A DNA stretch of 43,701 nucleotides from a virus, in IMG/VR virus record IMGVR_UViG_3300039191_000213, positions 1-43,701 of that record. The stretch is one strand, 5' to 3'. Below are positions 26,169 to 34,456 of this stretch, one piece after another. A program made the position numbers and the translations under genes. Position 1 is the stretch's first letter. Every line of letters begins with the position of its first letter. Under the pieces are notes generated by a model. The model was not told the DNA's origin, did no database searches, and saw only the letters and a list, made by a program, of their open reading frames with translations.

Positions 26169-27164
26169 TTACAGAGCAGAAGCAGCTGTCTCGATCCTAG
26201 CTTGCCATCCCTCGTTAAGAATCTTCGCAACGTAGTAAGCCTTCCAAGCCACAGATCCACGTTGGCCCAGCGGGTCACCACCGCGGGGTGTGCTTGGGTT
26301 CAGTACCATCGGCGTGATTGCGCCGGCGCCCTTGAGCGGGATCAAACCGTAAGACTCTTTACCGATAATGACGATGGGGTACACGTCAGAGCTTGTGCCA
26401 TCGGTTGAGATTGTGCCGTTGGTGGATGCGGTACCGCCGGCACTGGCAAAGCTGTCCAACACCGGGCTCAGGCAGTAACGCACGTCTTCTACCTTACCGA
26501 TTTCATACGGCAAAGCCGCCATGGTTCCGTACTTCTCAGTAGGAGTGAAGCCGGGAATGTCGCGAATGTCCGCTTCCAGGTCTGTGTGCGCAAACGCGAT
26601 GAACGCGGCCGCGACAGGCTCGGTTGAGTAGTTCGGAGAAGCACCGACCATGCTGGTGATCTTCTTGGCACGATTGCCTTTAAGTGACCGAGTGACGGCG
26701 CGCTGCTTGGCCAGGCCATAGACAGAGTTAACAGCACTGCGCTGGCTGCCATTTGCGAAAAACACGTTAGTGCCCGCACGAATCGCGCCCCAGGTTGCAT
26801 ACTCAATGGTTTCGGCGGCTTGCTCGCCGCACAACATTGACGCATCGGCAAGAACGGGATCTTCCGCCAAATCTGCAATAACGTCCGTGATTTCAGTCCA
26901 GGCGCCCCACTGCTTAATCTGAACAGTCACGTCTTCGTAGACCATTTGCTGAGCTGATGGTGTAACGCCTTCGCTCAGGACTGAAGTGATGTTTGTGAAG
27001 GGGACGGGCCGGCGAAACTTAACCGTATCCGCCTTGTTTTTGGGCAGAGGCTTGGACTGTCCGAATTTTGACAGAATAAGAATTGGCTCTGCGTGAGAGA
27101 GCATTTCAGCCGCTGCGTATGCTGCAGTACGCTGGGAAATATCGCCGTAGGTGGTGATAGGCAT
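26169..27164 (-). CDS. Major capsid protein (N4-gp56 family)
   Basis: This is a 331-aa protein. It begins MPITTYGDISQRTAAYAAAEML, then LILSKFGQSKPLPKNKADTV and KFRRPVPF, which is the characteristic opening of the N4-gp56 capsid family (a HK97-like fold). Later landmarks include PVAAAFIAFAHTDLEADIRDIPGF and TPRGGDPLGQRGSVAWKAYY, common near the C-terminus. The length suits the family. ATG is preceded by GGAG at about 9 nt. It follows the scaffold gene and is itself followed by a terminator, as expected for the most abundant virion protein. Confidence 0.88.
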   Translation of the reverse strand: MPITTYGDISQRTAAYAAAEMLSHAEPILILSKFGQSKPLPKNKADTVKFRRPVPFTNITSVLSEGVTPSAQQMVYEDVTVQIKQWGAWTEITDVIADLAEDPVLADASMLCGEQAAETIEYATWGAIRAGTNVFFANGSQRSAVNSVYGLAKQRAVTRSLKGNRAKKITSMVGASPNYSTEPVAAAFIAFAHTDLEADIRDIPGFTPTEKYGTMAALPYEIGKVEDVRYCLSPVLDSFASAGGTASTNGTISTDGTSSDVYPIVIIGKESYGLIPLKGAGAITPMVLNPSTPRGGDPLGQRGSVAWKAYYVAKILNEGWQARIETAASAL

Positions 27165-27193
27165 TGTGTCTTAACTCCAATCAAATTTTTGAG

Positions 27194-28093
27194 TTACCGC
27201 GCTTTCTTTTTCGCGGCGTAGTGTTCAAAGGCCGCGTCAAACTCTTCTGGCGCTCCGCTGCGCGACGCCGCTCCACGGCGGCTGACGGTTTGGGCGTTCG
27301 CCAGTCGGGCTTTTCGCTTGTCGTGCTTTTGGGCACGGCTGTTTTCGTCACTCGCGGCGTTCGTTGCCTTGTAAAAATCCAGTAGTGCGGACGCATCGTC
27401 GGCGCTGTCGGACTCTTTGAGGGCTTGAATGCTGGAGTTCTGAGTGTTTAGCCATGAATCAAATTCGGGCGCATTGACCACTTCTCGCCAATCGGCATGC
27501 CGGCCTTCTAAGCGGGCATACTCGGACTGAAGTTGTTGCTGATGGGCCTGTTCTTGCATGGGCTGCACAGCGGATCTCAATTCTGAGACCTGCTGCTCTA
27601 GTTGCGTCTGCTTTGCCTGGTCTGCTTTAAGACGAGACTCGAAGGCGCGGGCCATATCGGGAAAGTCCTCTTTAAACTCCTCCCAGTCATCAACTCCCAT
27701 GGAGTCGGCCAAATCTTGGCGCTGCTGGTTGTCGTCCTGAGACTCCCCGTTCTGGTTTTTGGGTTTGGCGGATTCGATCTCTTGCGACTTGCGTTGCAGA
27801 TCGTTTATCTGCCGCTGGTATGCGCCTAGTCGTCCGCGCTGTGAGGCGTCGGAATGGCGTAGGCGCTCGTTCTCTGTCTCCAGAGTCTTTAGCTTTTCAG
27901 ATAGGTCGTCGGGCTGGCCTTCTTCCGCTTCGTCGTCGGCATCTTCAGCCGGCTCCGCGTTGCGGTCGTACTCGTCGCGCTCGTCAGCGGGCGTTGATGA
28001 TTTTGAATATTCCGCAAAGGCGCTTTCAAAATCCTGATCTTCGCTGGCGATGGCATCATCATCCTGCGGCTTGTTCAGCGGCTGGTCTGTCAT
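27194..28093 (-). CDS. Capsid scaffolding protein
   Basis: This 299-aa protein is highly charged and helical. The first 90 residues are acidic and disordered (EDADDEAEEGQPDDLSEKL). Long coiled-coil helices follow (LKTLETENERLRH, then KADQAKQTQLEQQVSELRSA). The C-terminal end is basic (APEEFDAAFEHYAAKKKAR), as in scaffolds that bind the capsid protein by a basic tail. No enzyme motif is visible. The position between portal and capsid genes is the classical one. Scaffold is the family expectation; sequence alone shows composition and order. Confidence 0.75.
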   Translation of the reverse strand: MTDQPLNKPQDDDAIASEDQDFESAFAEYSKSSTPADERDEYDRNAEPAEDADDEAEEGQPDDLSEKLKTLETENERLRHSDASQRGRLGAYQRQINDLQRKSQEIESAKPKNQNGESQDDNQQRQDLADSMGVDDWEEFKEDFPDMARAFESRLKADQAKQTQLEQQVSELRSAVQPMQEQAHQQQLQSEYARLEGRHADWREVVNAPEFDSWLNTQNSSIQALKESDSADDASALLDFYKATNAASDENSRAQKHDKRKARLANAQTVSRRGAASRSGAPEEFDAAFEHYAAKKKAR

Positions 28094-28117
28094 AGCGGTT
28101 CTCCCGAACGGCTGGGG

Positions 28118-28318
28118 TTAGTAACTTGGATTCGGCTGGTTGCCCGGCTCCAGTTCTTCGCTGGCGTGTGCCAGTAAATCGTCAATCAAGCGGATCTCTC
28201 CGCGTAATTTGTCATCTTTAGCTGAGCCATTAATCAAGGACAGGACGCTGTTTTCTCGGCGATCCTGCAGCCACTGCTCAATGTCCCGCCAAGTATCGGC
28301 GTGTTTATCAATGGCCAT
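28118..28318 (-). CDS. Small helical protein between portal and scaffold
   Basis: This is a 66-aa protein. ATG 28318 overlaps the portal stop (TGATG), so it is coupled to portal translation. It is mainly one long amphipathic helix (WRDIEQWLQDRRENSVLSLIN), then LRGEIRLIDDLLAHASEELE and a Pro/Asn-rich tail. Small genes at this site in podophages often encode head-assembly helpers, but I know no family for this one. Function unknown. Confidence 0.6.
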   Translation of the reverse strand: MAIDKHADTWRDIEQWLQDRRENSVLSLINGSAKDDKLRGEIRLIDDLLAHASEELEPGNQPNPSY

Positions 28319-30588
28319 CAGTAGCTATCAAACCCCATTTTTTGATTCTCCTGCCGAGCCAGGCGATCATTTTGCTTTTCACTGAGTTCTGCGGCCTTCT
28401 GATCTCGGTCCGCTTGGATTTTGGCGGCGGTTTGTCGCATCTGCACCTCCAGGCTCTGGCTTTCAAGGCCCACTTTGGCCTCAAGCTCTGCCATGGTGAT
28501 ACCTTCTTTCAAGGCGAGCCCTGCGCGCTGGTGCTCCTGTTCACTCTGTAGCTGGGCAGCCTTGTATTCCCGCTCCCATTCTTTGTGATCCAGCTCTGCT
28601 TCCAGTCGCTTACCGGCGAACTCGTGCTCTTCTTGCTTGAGCTTCATCTCAAACATGGCCATTTTTTCTTCAACGCTTGGCCCTTCGCCTTCCTCGGCTT
28701 CCCGCGTCTTGATTTCTTCATCCGTGTACGTGACCGTATCGACCTGCACTTGCATCGTTCGTAAGATCTCGCGATAAAGTCCGGCCCAGTTGGTCAGCTT
28801 GGCGAAAACGGGGTTCTGTGCCGCGACCTGGGACAGCATCATCAGCTTTTCCTGCTGCTCTTCGCGGGCAATCAGAACGGACGTGCCGCGGGCAACGATG
28901 TCAAAGTCGCCCTTTATCTCGGGTCGGTCGGTGTACATCATGTGGTAATCGTAAAAGCGGCGAACGGTAGGCGCTGTAACACCATCGTCAAAATTCTTGA
29001 CCGCGGACCGCAGCACAAGGTTGGAGTTGTTCATCAGCATTTGCATGCCGCCAAACGTCTTGCCGCCGGCACCGGAACTCATGCCCTCGCCCTGCAGCAA
29101 TATTGGCAGGTTGGTTTCCGTGTCGGCCAGTTTTTGGGCGGCTTCAAAGATCGCGAACAGGCCGCCTTGGTTGTTTTCTATCTGGTAGACCTGAAAGACG
29201 CTGCCCACAGGCTCGTCCCCGGTATCGAGCCACACTTTGTTCGGTCGGAGCGCCCAAGATCCATCCTGCGGGACCACGGAGCGCTTTTTCATCACGATCT
29301 GCGGACCGGCCGACACTGCAGCGTTGTCCATCATCATCCGCCACGAGGCGTTAACCACTTTCTGTGGCTGGCGCATCAGGTACGGGATACCAAAACCGAA
29401 TATGCTGGAATCGTCTTTTTCCCAATTAAACACGCTGTACGGCAGGTCGCCGGATTCCAGGGGATTGATGGCGGCCTTAATGACGTGCCCGCCGACCATC
29501 AGCACGCAGCCCGTGTACTCAACCAGCACATCATCGTCGATGTCTTCGCAGCCGCACGCCTTTAGCTCGTCTTTATCCAGCGGTCCCCAGTATTCCCACA
29601 GCTCGTATTTTCTGTCGTTGGTGACCGTATCCACACCCGTAATGGCGCGCAGCTCCTGGCGACGGTCGTTTGAGATGTAGTGACTGCCATCGCTTTCGAG
29701 GGCTCGGCGTAGCTGGCCTTCAATAACGCCCGGCAAGTCGGCTAGTTCTCGCAGCTGCTTGCGGTTGAGCAGTTTGCGCTCAAACCAGAACTCGGCCTCT
29801 GCTGCGCTGGAGGCGGACATATCAGGGAAAACATCCCAGGGGTCCACCCGCTCAAGCCCTGCGCGCAGCTCGTCCTGTACTTCAATCGTGCTTTGGCCTG
29901 TTTGCGGGTCAGTGATCCAGGCCCTGCGGGTGCGGTTGACGACCTTCGGCCCCTTGAGCACGCCGAGGCCCAGCTTGCACGCATCTTCAATAACGTCGCG
30001 GGCATGGGCGTTGTAGTTGGCCTCTGCAAAATCATCCTCAATTTGCTGCTGCATCTGTCGAGCGGCTTCATCAGCCTGCTGTTTGGGCTCATTCTTTTCG
30101 GCTTGCGCCCCTTGCCCCATAACCTGCATAGCCTTGGCATGGGTTTCAGGGTCCATCGACTGGTGCGACTCGGGCATACCGTTCACCATGCCCTGGCCAT
30201 GCATTAGCGGATCACCCTGCTGCTGCATATCCGCCTGCATTGGCGCGCTGTTGGTCGCGCTCATCGCCGGGACGGGTGTGCTTTTGATTCCAAAATTCGT
30301 GTCGTCATTCGGCAGCAGCATATCGCTCATGCGCGCGATGCCGGCGCGGGTTTTGTTGCGCGTGATATTGACAAAAACCTGGGAGCTGCTGTTGTAACTC
30401 ATCCGTTTTGTTTCTTCCGGTGTGTACTCACCGTGGTATTGGCGCAGATCCTCCAGCCACCGGGTTTCGATCATCTGACGCCCAGCTACCTGCTCTTGTG
30501 CTAATCGATCGAGCTTGGAGCCCAGCATGTTGAGGTTTTCTTCCTGCAGAATCCGCTCTTCTTCCGATGTCTCTTCGGCGTAGTCCAT
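28318..30588 (-). CDS. Portal protein
   Basis: This 756-aa protein would form the dodecameric portal at the packaging vertex. ATG 30588 has AGGA 7 nt upstream; a TTG start five codons earlier is possible but less likely. Recognisable features include SSSQVFVNITRNKTRAGIAR and MSDMLLPNDDTNFGIKSTP near the N-terminus, as in portals of P22/N4-like podophages. A Gln/Met-rich insert follows, then WDVFPDMSASSAAEAEFWF and YHMMYTDRPEIKGDFDIVA. The C-terminus is a long charged helix (about 630-745), like a barrel domain. The gene follows terminase directly. Confidence 0.88.
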   Translation of the reverse strand: MDYAEETSEEERILQEENLNMLGSKLDRLAQEQVAGRQMIETRWLEDLRQYHGEYTPEETKRMSYNSSSQVFVNITRNKTRAGIARMSDMLLPNDDTNFGIKSTPVPAMSATNSAPMQADMQQQGDPLMHGQGMVNGMPESHQSMDPETHAKAMQVMGQGAQAEKNEPKQQADEAARQMQQQIEDDFAEANYNAHARDVIEDACKLGLGVLKGPKVVNRTRRAWITDPQTGQSTIEVQDELRAGLERVDPWDVFPDMSASSAAEAEFWFERKLLNRKQLRELADLPGVIEGQLRRALESDGSHYISNDRRQELRAITGVDTVTNDRKYELWEYWGPLDKDELKACGCEDIDDDVLVEYTGCVLMVGGHVIKAAINPLESGDLPYSVFNWEKDDSSIFGFGIPYLMRQPQKVVNASWRMMMDNAAVSAGPQIVMKKRSVVPQDGSWALRPNKVWLDTGDEPVGSVFQVYQIENNQGGLFAIFEAAQKLADTETNLPILLQGEGMSSGAGGKTFGGMQMLMNNSNLVLRSAVKNFDDGVTAPTVRRFYDYHMMYTDRPEIKGDFDIVARGTSVLIAREEQQEKLMMLSQVAAQNPVFAKLTNWAGLYREILRTMQVQVDTVTYTDEEIKTREAEEGEGPSVEEKMAMFEMKLKQEEHEFAGKRLEAELDHKEWEREYKAAQLQSEQEHQRAGLALKEGITMAELEAKVGLESQSLEVQMRQTAAKIQADRDQKAAELSEKQNDRLARQENQKMGFDSY

Positions 30589-30589
30589 A

Positions 30590-31312
30590 TCAGTATCCTG
30601 CAATTGGGTCGCCTGGTAAGTAGCTGCTAATCGAGTTTTCAGCAGGGCGTGTGACAGCGACTGAAACCTTCATCACTCCGTAGCGCATAGCATCCATGAG
30701 GTGGTCGTTTTTCTTCACGACTCGGCCCTTCTCATCACGCCGGTACAATCGGATTTCACTCAGAGTGTGCTGCAGGGTTCTGAAAATCTTGAGTCGACCC
30801 GTTGAAAGGCGGTCTAGCGTTTCCAACAACCCTGATTCAATGGACTTGTTGGCCTTGTGAAGAATTAATCCCTCAGCGATGTACAGCTTCCACAGGTCTT
30901 TTCCATCAATCTGGGACCGACCGCGCGCTGCGGTATCAATAACCCCAGGTATCCATTTGCCTCGCAGTTGAATGCCCTTTGAATGTATCGGTGGCTCAGC
31001 TTCGCCCCGGTAATGCTCGGAGTAAGCGTAAATGATGTCGGTGTCGCGATCGTGAGCAATCCAGATAGCGGCGGTTTTATTCCAGCCAACATCCATGCCG
31101 TACATGCGCGGGAACCAGGGCGGGATCTGGAAGGGATCAATAACAAAATCTTCTTCGGGCACTGGGTATATCGCGCCGGCGCCAAGGCTTGGGTTGCCGT
31201 TCATCCGTGCGTCAACCAGATGTGGGCTGATGCTTTTTGCCATATCATCGATGTCCGTCTGCTTGAGGTGTGGGACGTGTGACCAGCCGGCTTGCACAAC
31301 GTATCGACTCAC
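30590..31312 (-). CDS. Terminase large subunit, nuclease half
   Basis: This is a 240-aa protein starting at GTG 31312, which overlaps the TAG of the small ORF upstream (TAGTG). It begins YVVQAGWSHVPHL, the segment that normally follows the ATPase domain in one polypeptide. RNase H-fold acidic residues are visible: MYGMDVGWNKTAA, PGVIDTAARGR and NDHLMDAMRYGV. This is the DNA-cutting domain. No ATPase motif is present; that half is encoded at 31518-32228. All three catalytic aspartates are kept, so it looks active and not a pseudogene. The separation occurs at the domain linker. Confidence 0.85.
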   Translation of the reverse strand: MSRYVVQAGWSHVPHLKQTDIDDMAKSISPHLVDARMNGNPSLGAGAIYPVPEEDFVIDPFQIPPWFPRMYGMDVGWNKTAAIWIAHDRDTDIIYAYSEHYRGEAEPPIHSKGIQLRGKWIPGVIDTAARGRSQIDGKDLWKLYIAEGLILHKANKSIESGLLETLDRLSTGRLKIFRTLQHTLSEIRLYRRDEKGRVVKKNDHLMDAMRYGVMKVSVAVTRPAENSISSYLPGDPIAGY

Positions 31313-31521
31313 TATTTACCTATGACGAAGGTTGCTCCGGCAATCTTCATTTCGTCACCGGTGCGAGATTTTGGATAGATATGCCGAGCAATGTTCAGGG
31401 ACAGCATGCCCCGCTTAATTTTTCTTTCTGCAACCAGGTCAGTGAGATTGCGCAACACCAAAGAATTGCAGGTGTCGGCCGGTACGTTCACTTTGGTTTC
31501 TGGCCGTTGGATGCTAGTCAT
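31312..31521 (-). CDS. 69-aa ORF between the terminase halves
   Basis: This small gene overlaps both neighbours: ATGA with the ATPase half and TAGTG with the nuclease half. It is basic, with NSLVLRNLTDLVAERKIKR and KIAGATFVIGK, perhaps two helices and a final strand. It has no HNH, GIY-YIG or LAGLIDADG motif, so it is not a recognisable homing endonuclease. The neat overlaps imply a coupled three-gene unit. It could be a bridging or regulatory subunit of the packaging motor, or a neutral insertion. I do not recognise a family. Confidence 0.6.
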   Translation of the reverse strand: MTSIQRPETKVNVPADTCNSLVLRNLTDLVAERKIKRGMLSLNIARHIYPKSRTGDEMKIAGATFVIGK

Positions 31522-32228
31522 AAGGGAACCTGCTCGTGTCTTGCTTCCAGAAAATCAATAACCAGCTCGGTGAGGCCCGCCAGTGGTGTGAAAGTGATTG
31601 CCACTAAACCCTGAGTAGTCATCGTTCGGATGAGGGCTTCGTCGTACACGTTTTTTGGAACTTCTTCATCCAGCCAGATGAAATCCTGCTCAGTGCCTTG
31701 AAAGATCTTCCGGCCCTGTTCGTAGCTGCGTAACATCAAGCGACTTGTACCGCCGCTTGTGTGCTCAACGGTAATGCCTTCGTAAAGGTTGGCAACGCCT
31801 CGTGCTGGGGTCGGCTTGCCCAGCTTATCGCCAGGCAGTAGGCCGGAACCGAACTCCGGGGTACCCCAAAGACCGCCAAGCAGCTTGTTCTGAATAATGT
31901 CTCGCGTGGTTGTGCTGGTGTCGCCTGCAGCAAGGCACTGCACTGGCCTGTCAAAGCGGTGGCCTTCCCACCAAACCGGATACTCACCCGTCATGTGGTA
32001 GGTCAGCTCACAACCACCCGCCACGGTCTTGCCAACCCGGTTCGCGGCCATAAACAGCCGTTCCCGGTGAAGGCTGCCGGCCCGGAAAAACTCAAGGTGC
32101 TTTGGGTACAGCTCGCGCCGGTAAGGCCCGGTGTCTGGAAAAAGCTGCTTGATGAGGGTGTAGCGCCTGCGTCTGGCCTTTTCCTCCAGCGCCTTTAGTA
32201 GCTCCCGCTTGGCGCTGTCACTTTCCAT
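31518..32228 (-). CDS. Terminase large subunit, ATPase half
   Basis: This is a 236-aa protein with the full ATPase domain of TerL. It has Walker A AANRVGKT at 61-68, the typical CLAAGDTSTTTRDIIQNKLL stretch, Walker B DFIWLDEE at about 182-189, and the coupling motif TFTPLAGLTE at about 212-221. It ends at ARHEQVPL with TGA, where related terminases run on into the nuclease domain. It overlaps TerS upstream by 11 bp. Motor function in DNA packaging follows from the family; the split is seen directly. Confidence 0.88.
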   Translation of the reverse strand: MESDSAKRELLKALEEKARRRRYTLIKQLFPDTGPYRRELYPKHLEFFRAGSLHRERLFMAANRVGKTVAGGCELTYHMTGEYPVWWEGHRFDRPVQCLAAGDTSTTTRDIIQNKLLGGLWGTPEFGSGLLPGDKLGKPTPARGVANLYEGITVEHTSGGTSRLMLRSYEQGRKIFQGTEQDFIWLDEEVPKNVYDEALIRTMTTQGLVAITFTPLAGLTELVIDFLEARHEQVPL

Positions 32229-32757
32229 TCCCTACCTGCTTGCTTAGCTCGGCAATGCGGGCGTCAAGGTCATCGTCTGCCAGTGCTCGCTCTGGGCCCT
32301 GCTCGGGGTTGTCGTCATCCATGCCGAACGCTTGGCGCTCCAGCTTTATACATTTACCAAGGGCGTCAACGCCGGAATTGAGCGAGCGAGCAAACTCGTT
32401 GTGGTTTTCCTCGTCCACGGTCATGCCTGAAAGCGTGACGGCCAGCTTGGTTGAAATGCCCTGCCACTTGGAAATAAGGGTTCGATGACCCCTGACAACC
32501 TGGGCGATTTCATCCGATGCAGAATCAATAATGTCGGAGTCGGTACGAATGCCAGAGTCCGTACCAGTAGTTCGTACCAACTTCGACTTAACCGCACTAC
32601 GAACGCTGCCGCTTAGGTCTCTCTGCCAGCCGTCGCGCTTGGCTCGCTTCCTGATTGCTCCCTCAGTAATGCCGTGCTCTTTGGCAATAGCCATAACGCT
32701 TTTTATGCCAGCGCTGAACTTCGCCTCTATCTCATCCCAGTCGTTCTTTGTAGCCAT
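32218..32757 (-). CDS. Terminase small subunit
   Basis: This is a 179-aa protein. Residues 5-55 form a helix-turn-helix of the type that recognises the packaging site (WDEIEAKFSAGIKSVMAIAK, then HGITEGAIRKRAKRDGW). The middle is an oligomerisation helix region (TLISKWQGISTKLAVTLSGM). The C-terminus is acidic (DDLDARIAELSKQVG) and overlaps TerL. The ribosome binding site is poor. Upstream there is a 129-bp gap with repeats that could be the packaging site. Confidence 0.8.
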   Translation of the reverse strand: MATKNDWDEIEAKFSAGIKSVMAIAKEHGITEGAIRKRAKRDGWQRDLSGSVRSAVKSKLVRTTGTDSGIRTDSDIIDSASDEIAQVVRGHRTLISKWQGISTKLAVTLSGMTVDEENHNEFARSLNSGVDALGKCIKLERQAFGMDDDNPEQGPERALADDDLDARIAELSKQVGNGK

Positions 32758-32886
32758 AAATCAGATACGCGGCCCTTGGGCGGCGCCTCCTTTGAATAGG
32801 TGCCGGGCGTCTCACGACGTGCCATCGGTGGTTGGCGGTGCCTCACGGCATGGCCTGGGCGGCGTCTCTCGACGGGGCCAAAAGGT
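32758..32886 (-). other. Non-coding repeat block ahead of terminase small subunit
   Basis: No convincing gene lies in these 129 bp. A 13-bp motif occurs twice in direct order with one mismatch (GGCGTCTCACGAC 32806-32818; GGCGTCTCTCGAC 32861-32873), and a degenerate copy lies between (GGTGCCTCACGGC, 32837-32849). Iterated sites next to terS are typical of pac or cos regions, but function here is inference. Confidence 0.4.
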
Positions 32887-33168
32887 TTACTGGTTGGATC
32901 TCTCTTGATAGTTGCGGGCCTCAGTAAGCCGCTTGTTCGCTTGCCGTATCGCTTCCACCATTCGGCTCTCCCACTCCAGCGCATCGCGCTCAGTCGGCCC
33001 AGTCAGGAACGGCACGTCAATATCGCTAATCAGCCGATCCGGTATCGCCACACATTGCTGCACGGGCGGCGGGGTCGATATAGCCGGCGAGGCACAGGCG
33101 CTCAATAACAGCGTCAGGCCGGCGGCTGTCAGCCCACTCCCGAACCTCTTCGCTGTCGTTGATAGCAT
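32887..33168 (-). CDS. Outer-membrane spanin lipoprotein (Rz1-like)
   Basis: This is a 93-aa precursor starting at ATG 33168, five codons after an alternative ATG. The N-terminus is a lipoprotein signal: basic TTAKRFGSG, hydrophobic LTAAGLTLLL, and lipobox LLSAC, followed by a Pro-rich segment (SPAISTPPPVQQC). It overlaps the 3' part of the Rz-like gene in another frame, the classical Rz/Rz1 nested arrangement. After cleavage it would be anchored in the outer membrane and fuse it to the inner membrane with Rz at the end of lysis. Confidence 0.8.
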   Translation of the reverse strand: MLSTTAKRFGSGLTAAGLTLLLSACASPAISTPPPVQQCVAIPDRLISDIDVPFLTGPTERDALEWESRMVEAIRQANKRLTEARNYQERSNQ

Positions 33169-33472
33169 CGCGTAGCCCTGCATTGAGTGCGTTTAATCGG
33201 CTTGTGGATTGCTTTGAGGATTCGGATAGGCGCCGGTCAATGGCGTTTAGTTGCGCGGCATTGGCTTTGATTCTTGCTTGCTGGTCTGTCCAGGCTTGCT
33301 GCCAGACGGTGTTCGCGACTTCAGCAGTCTCGGCGCGGGATTCGGCAGCGCCTTGATCTTGTTTTGCGTCAAGCAGCAGCCATGTGAGGGTGCCGACGGA
33401 TGCAACGGCGGCGAAGATCACGCCCAACAAGATGCGAGGGCCAGCGATTTTGGTTAGCAGTTGGGCGATCAT
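33026..33472 (-). CDS. Inner-membrane spanin (Rz-like)
   Basis: This is a 148-aa protein. ATG 33472 overlaps the holin stop (ATGA) and has AAAGGA upstream; the longer frame to 33658 lies within the holin gene. It has one N-terminal membrane anchor (ILLGVIFAAVASVGTLTWLLL), then a long periplasmic coiled coil (AESRAETAEVANTVWQQAW, ARIKANAAQLNAIDRRL). The end, with CLAGYIDPAARAAMCG, carries two cysteines that may form disulfides. This architecture is that of Rz proteins. The partner Rz1 is nested in its 3' half. Confidence 0.8.
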   Translation of the reverse strand: MIAQLLTKIAGPRILLGVIFAAVASVGTLTWLLLDAKQDQGAAESRAETAEVANTVWQQAWTDQQARIKANAAQLNAIDRRLSESSKQSTSRLNALNAGLRDAINDSEEVREWADSRRPDAVIERLCLAGYIDPAARAAMCGDTGSAD

Positions 33473-33687
33473 TTTCCTTTCATGGCCTCCACTGCATTGC
33501 CGCCGTAGTAACAAAGCAGATTCGCAGAGAACACCCAGGCCAGCGTTTGAGCCAGCGGCACAATGTCGGCGCCGATGCTGCCAATTAAGGTCTGGGCGAG
33601 GATGATGTAAAGGCCAACCAGACTGGCGTAGGCCATCATTCGGCGATGGAACCACCATTGGTTCGGATTCGGATGTTCAGCGGTCAC
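33469..33687 (-). CDS. Holin candidate
   Basis: This is a 72-aa protein with two membrane helices (MMAYASLVGLYIILAQTLIG and LAQTLAWVFSANLLCYYGG) and a short charged tail (NAVEAMKGK), a class II-like holin plan. GTG 33687 is chosen because it comes right at the end of the preceding gene and gives a sensible N-terminus with a QWWFHRRM amphipathic turn. The ATG at 33777 would add 30 residues read inside the upstream gene. It lies between the endolysin and spanin genes. Holin function is inferred from topology and context. Confidence 0.65.
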   Translation of the reverse strand: MTAEHPNPNQWWFHRRMMAYASLVGLYIILAQTLIGSIGADIVPLAQTLAWVFSANLLCYYGGNAVEAMKGK

Positions 33688-33961
33688 TTTCAATGACTCG
33701 ATCCAGCTTGCTCTCAATGCGAAGCATGTAGCCCCGGATCTCGTCAAACTTCTTGTCTGTGCGCACTTGGTCGTCATCTCGCGTAGTTTGCAGATGCTGG
33801 ATGCTCAGTGCGTTGCTGTTTACTCGGCCGTTTACATCCGAAAAGTAGATGAACAGCGCACCGATAATGGTGACGGTCGAAAGAATGTGAGTGAGGCTGA
33901 CAGCGCGGCTTATGTGCCACGGCTCTGAACGACTTTGATCGTCGCGGTTTGGGTCTGTCAT
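33677..33961 (-). CDS. Small membrane protein of the lysis cassette
   Basis: This is a 94-aa protein starting in an ATGA overlap with the endolysin stop. One membrane helix (ILSTVTIIGALFIYF, about 27-42) is followed by a coiled-coil periplasmic or cytoplasmic part with RTDKKFDEIRGYMLRIESKL. This layout resembles XhlA-like or holin-associated proteins that accompany holins. It could act as antiholin or second holin. Function inferred from place and topology only. Confidence 0.6.
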   Translation of the reverse strand: MTDPNRDDQSRSEPWHISRAVSLTHILSTVTIIGALFIYFSDVNGRVNSNALSIQHLQTTRDDDQVRTDKKFDEIRGYMLRIESKLDRVIESDR

Positions 33962-34359
33962 GCTTCACCCTTGGCTGACTTCGGGTGCGTAGACCATGGC
34001 AGCTGGTAATGAGGCCCATCTTTCAGGCTCTGCCAGTCACCACCCCACTCAATCGGTATCTCCAGCTCGCCAGATGCCTGCTTCATGGCGTGAGCCATCT
34101 TGTGGTACAGCGGCCAATCCCAGCGAATCGTGCCATCTACCCATGCACCAAGGTCAACGGCATGGCCGGTCAAGTGGCGTGAGTTCATGGTCTGGGATGC
34201 CCCGGCCTTGAACAGCTCTTTCTGCCGGCTCTCGCTGCGCAAACCTTCCAGCACGGCAAAGTCTACAGTGGTGATTTTGATAGCTCGGCCAACAACGGCA
34301 ATCAGGTCAGGATGCACGCCGGACAGCCGGTGCAATGATCTTTGGCTTAATCCGAACAT
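33958..34359 (-). CDS. Endolysin, M15-type peptidase
   Basis: This is a 133-aa protein. A GGAGGT ribosome binding site lies 4 nt before ATG 34359, so the longer frame to 34455 is rejected. It begins MFGLSQRSLHRLSGVHPDL. Zinc-site residues of the VanY/L-Ala-D-Glu peptidase fold are visible: SRHLTGHAVDLGAW (H and D) and GPHYQLPW (H). It would cut the peptide stems of peptidoglycan. There is no signal peptide, so release depends on the holin. It is first in the lysis cassette and first behind the pR'/tR'-like control region. Confidence 0.85.
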   Translation of the reverse strand: MFGLSQRSLHRLSGVHPDLIAVVGRAIKITTVDFAVLEGLRSESRQKELFKAGASQTMNSRHLTGHAVDLGAWVDGTIRWDWPLYHKMAHAMKQASGELEIPIEWGGDWQSLKDGPHYQLPWSTHPKSAKGEA

Positions 34360-34456
34360 ACTGACCTCCAGATGATTAGGGTTGCCCGCCAGGTTATGGC
34401 GTACCAGTGAGCCCGTTTGGTCGGGGTTGACATAGGCTTGGCGGGCAAAATTCAAT

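Noticed and set aside
31312-31521. Group I intron in the terminase gene
   Set aside because: Splice-site rules can be met, but no conserved core elements were seen and the segment is fully coding with coupled overlaps.
32727-32984. 85-codon leftward ORF upstream of terS
   Set aside because: Arg/Pro-rich, overlaps Rz1 and terS in a different frame and covers the repeat block; no start signal.
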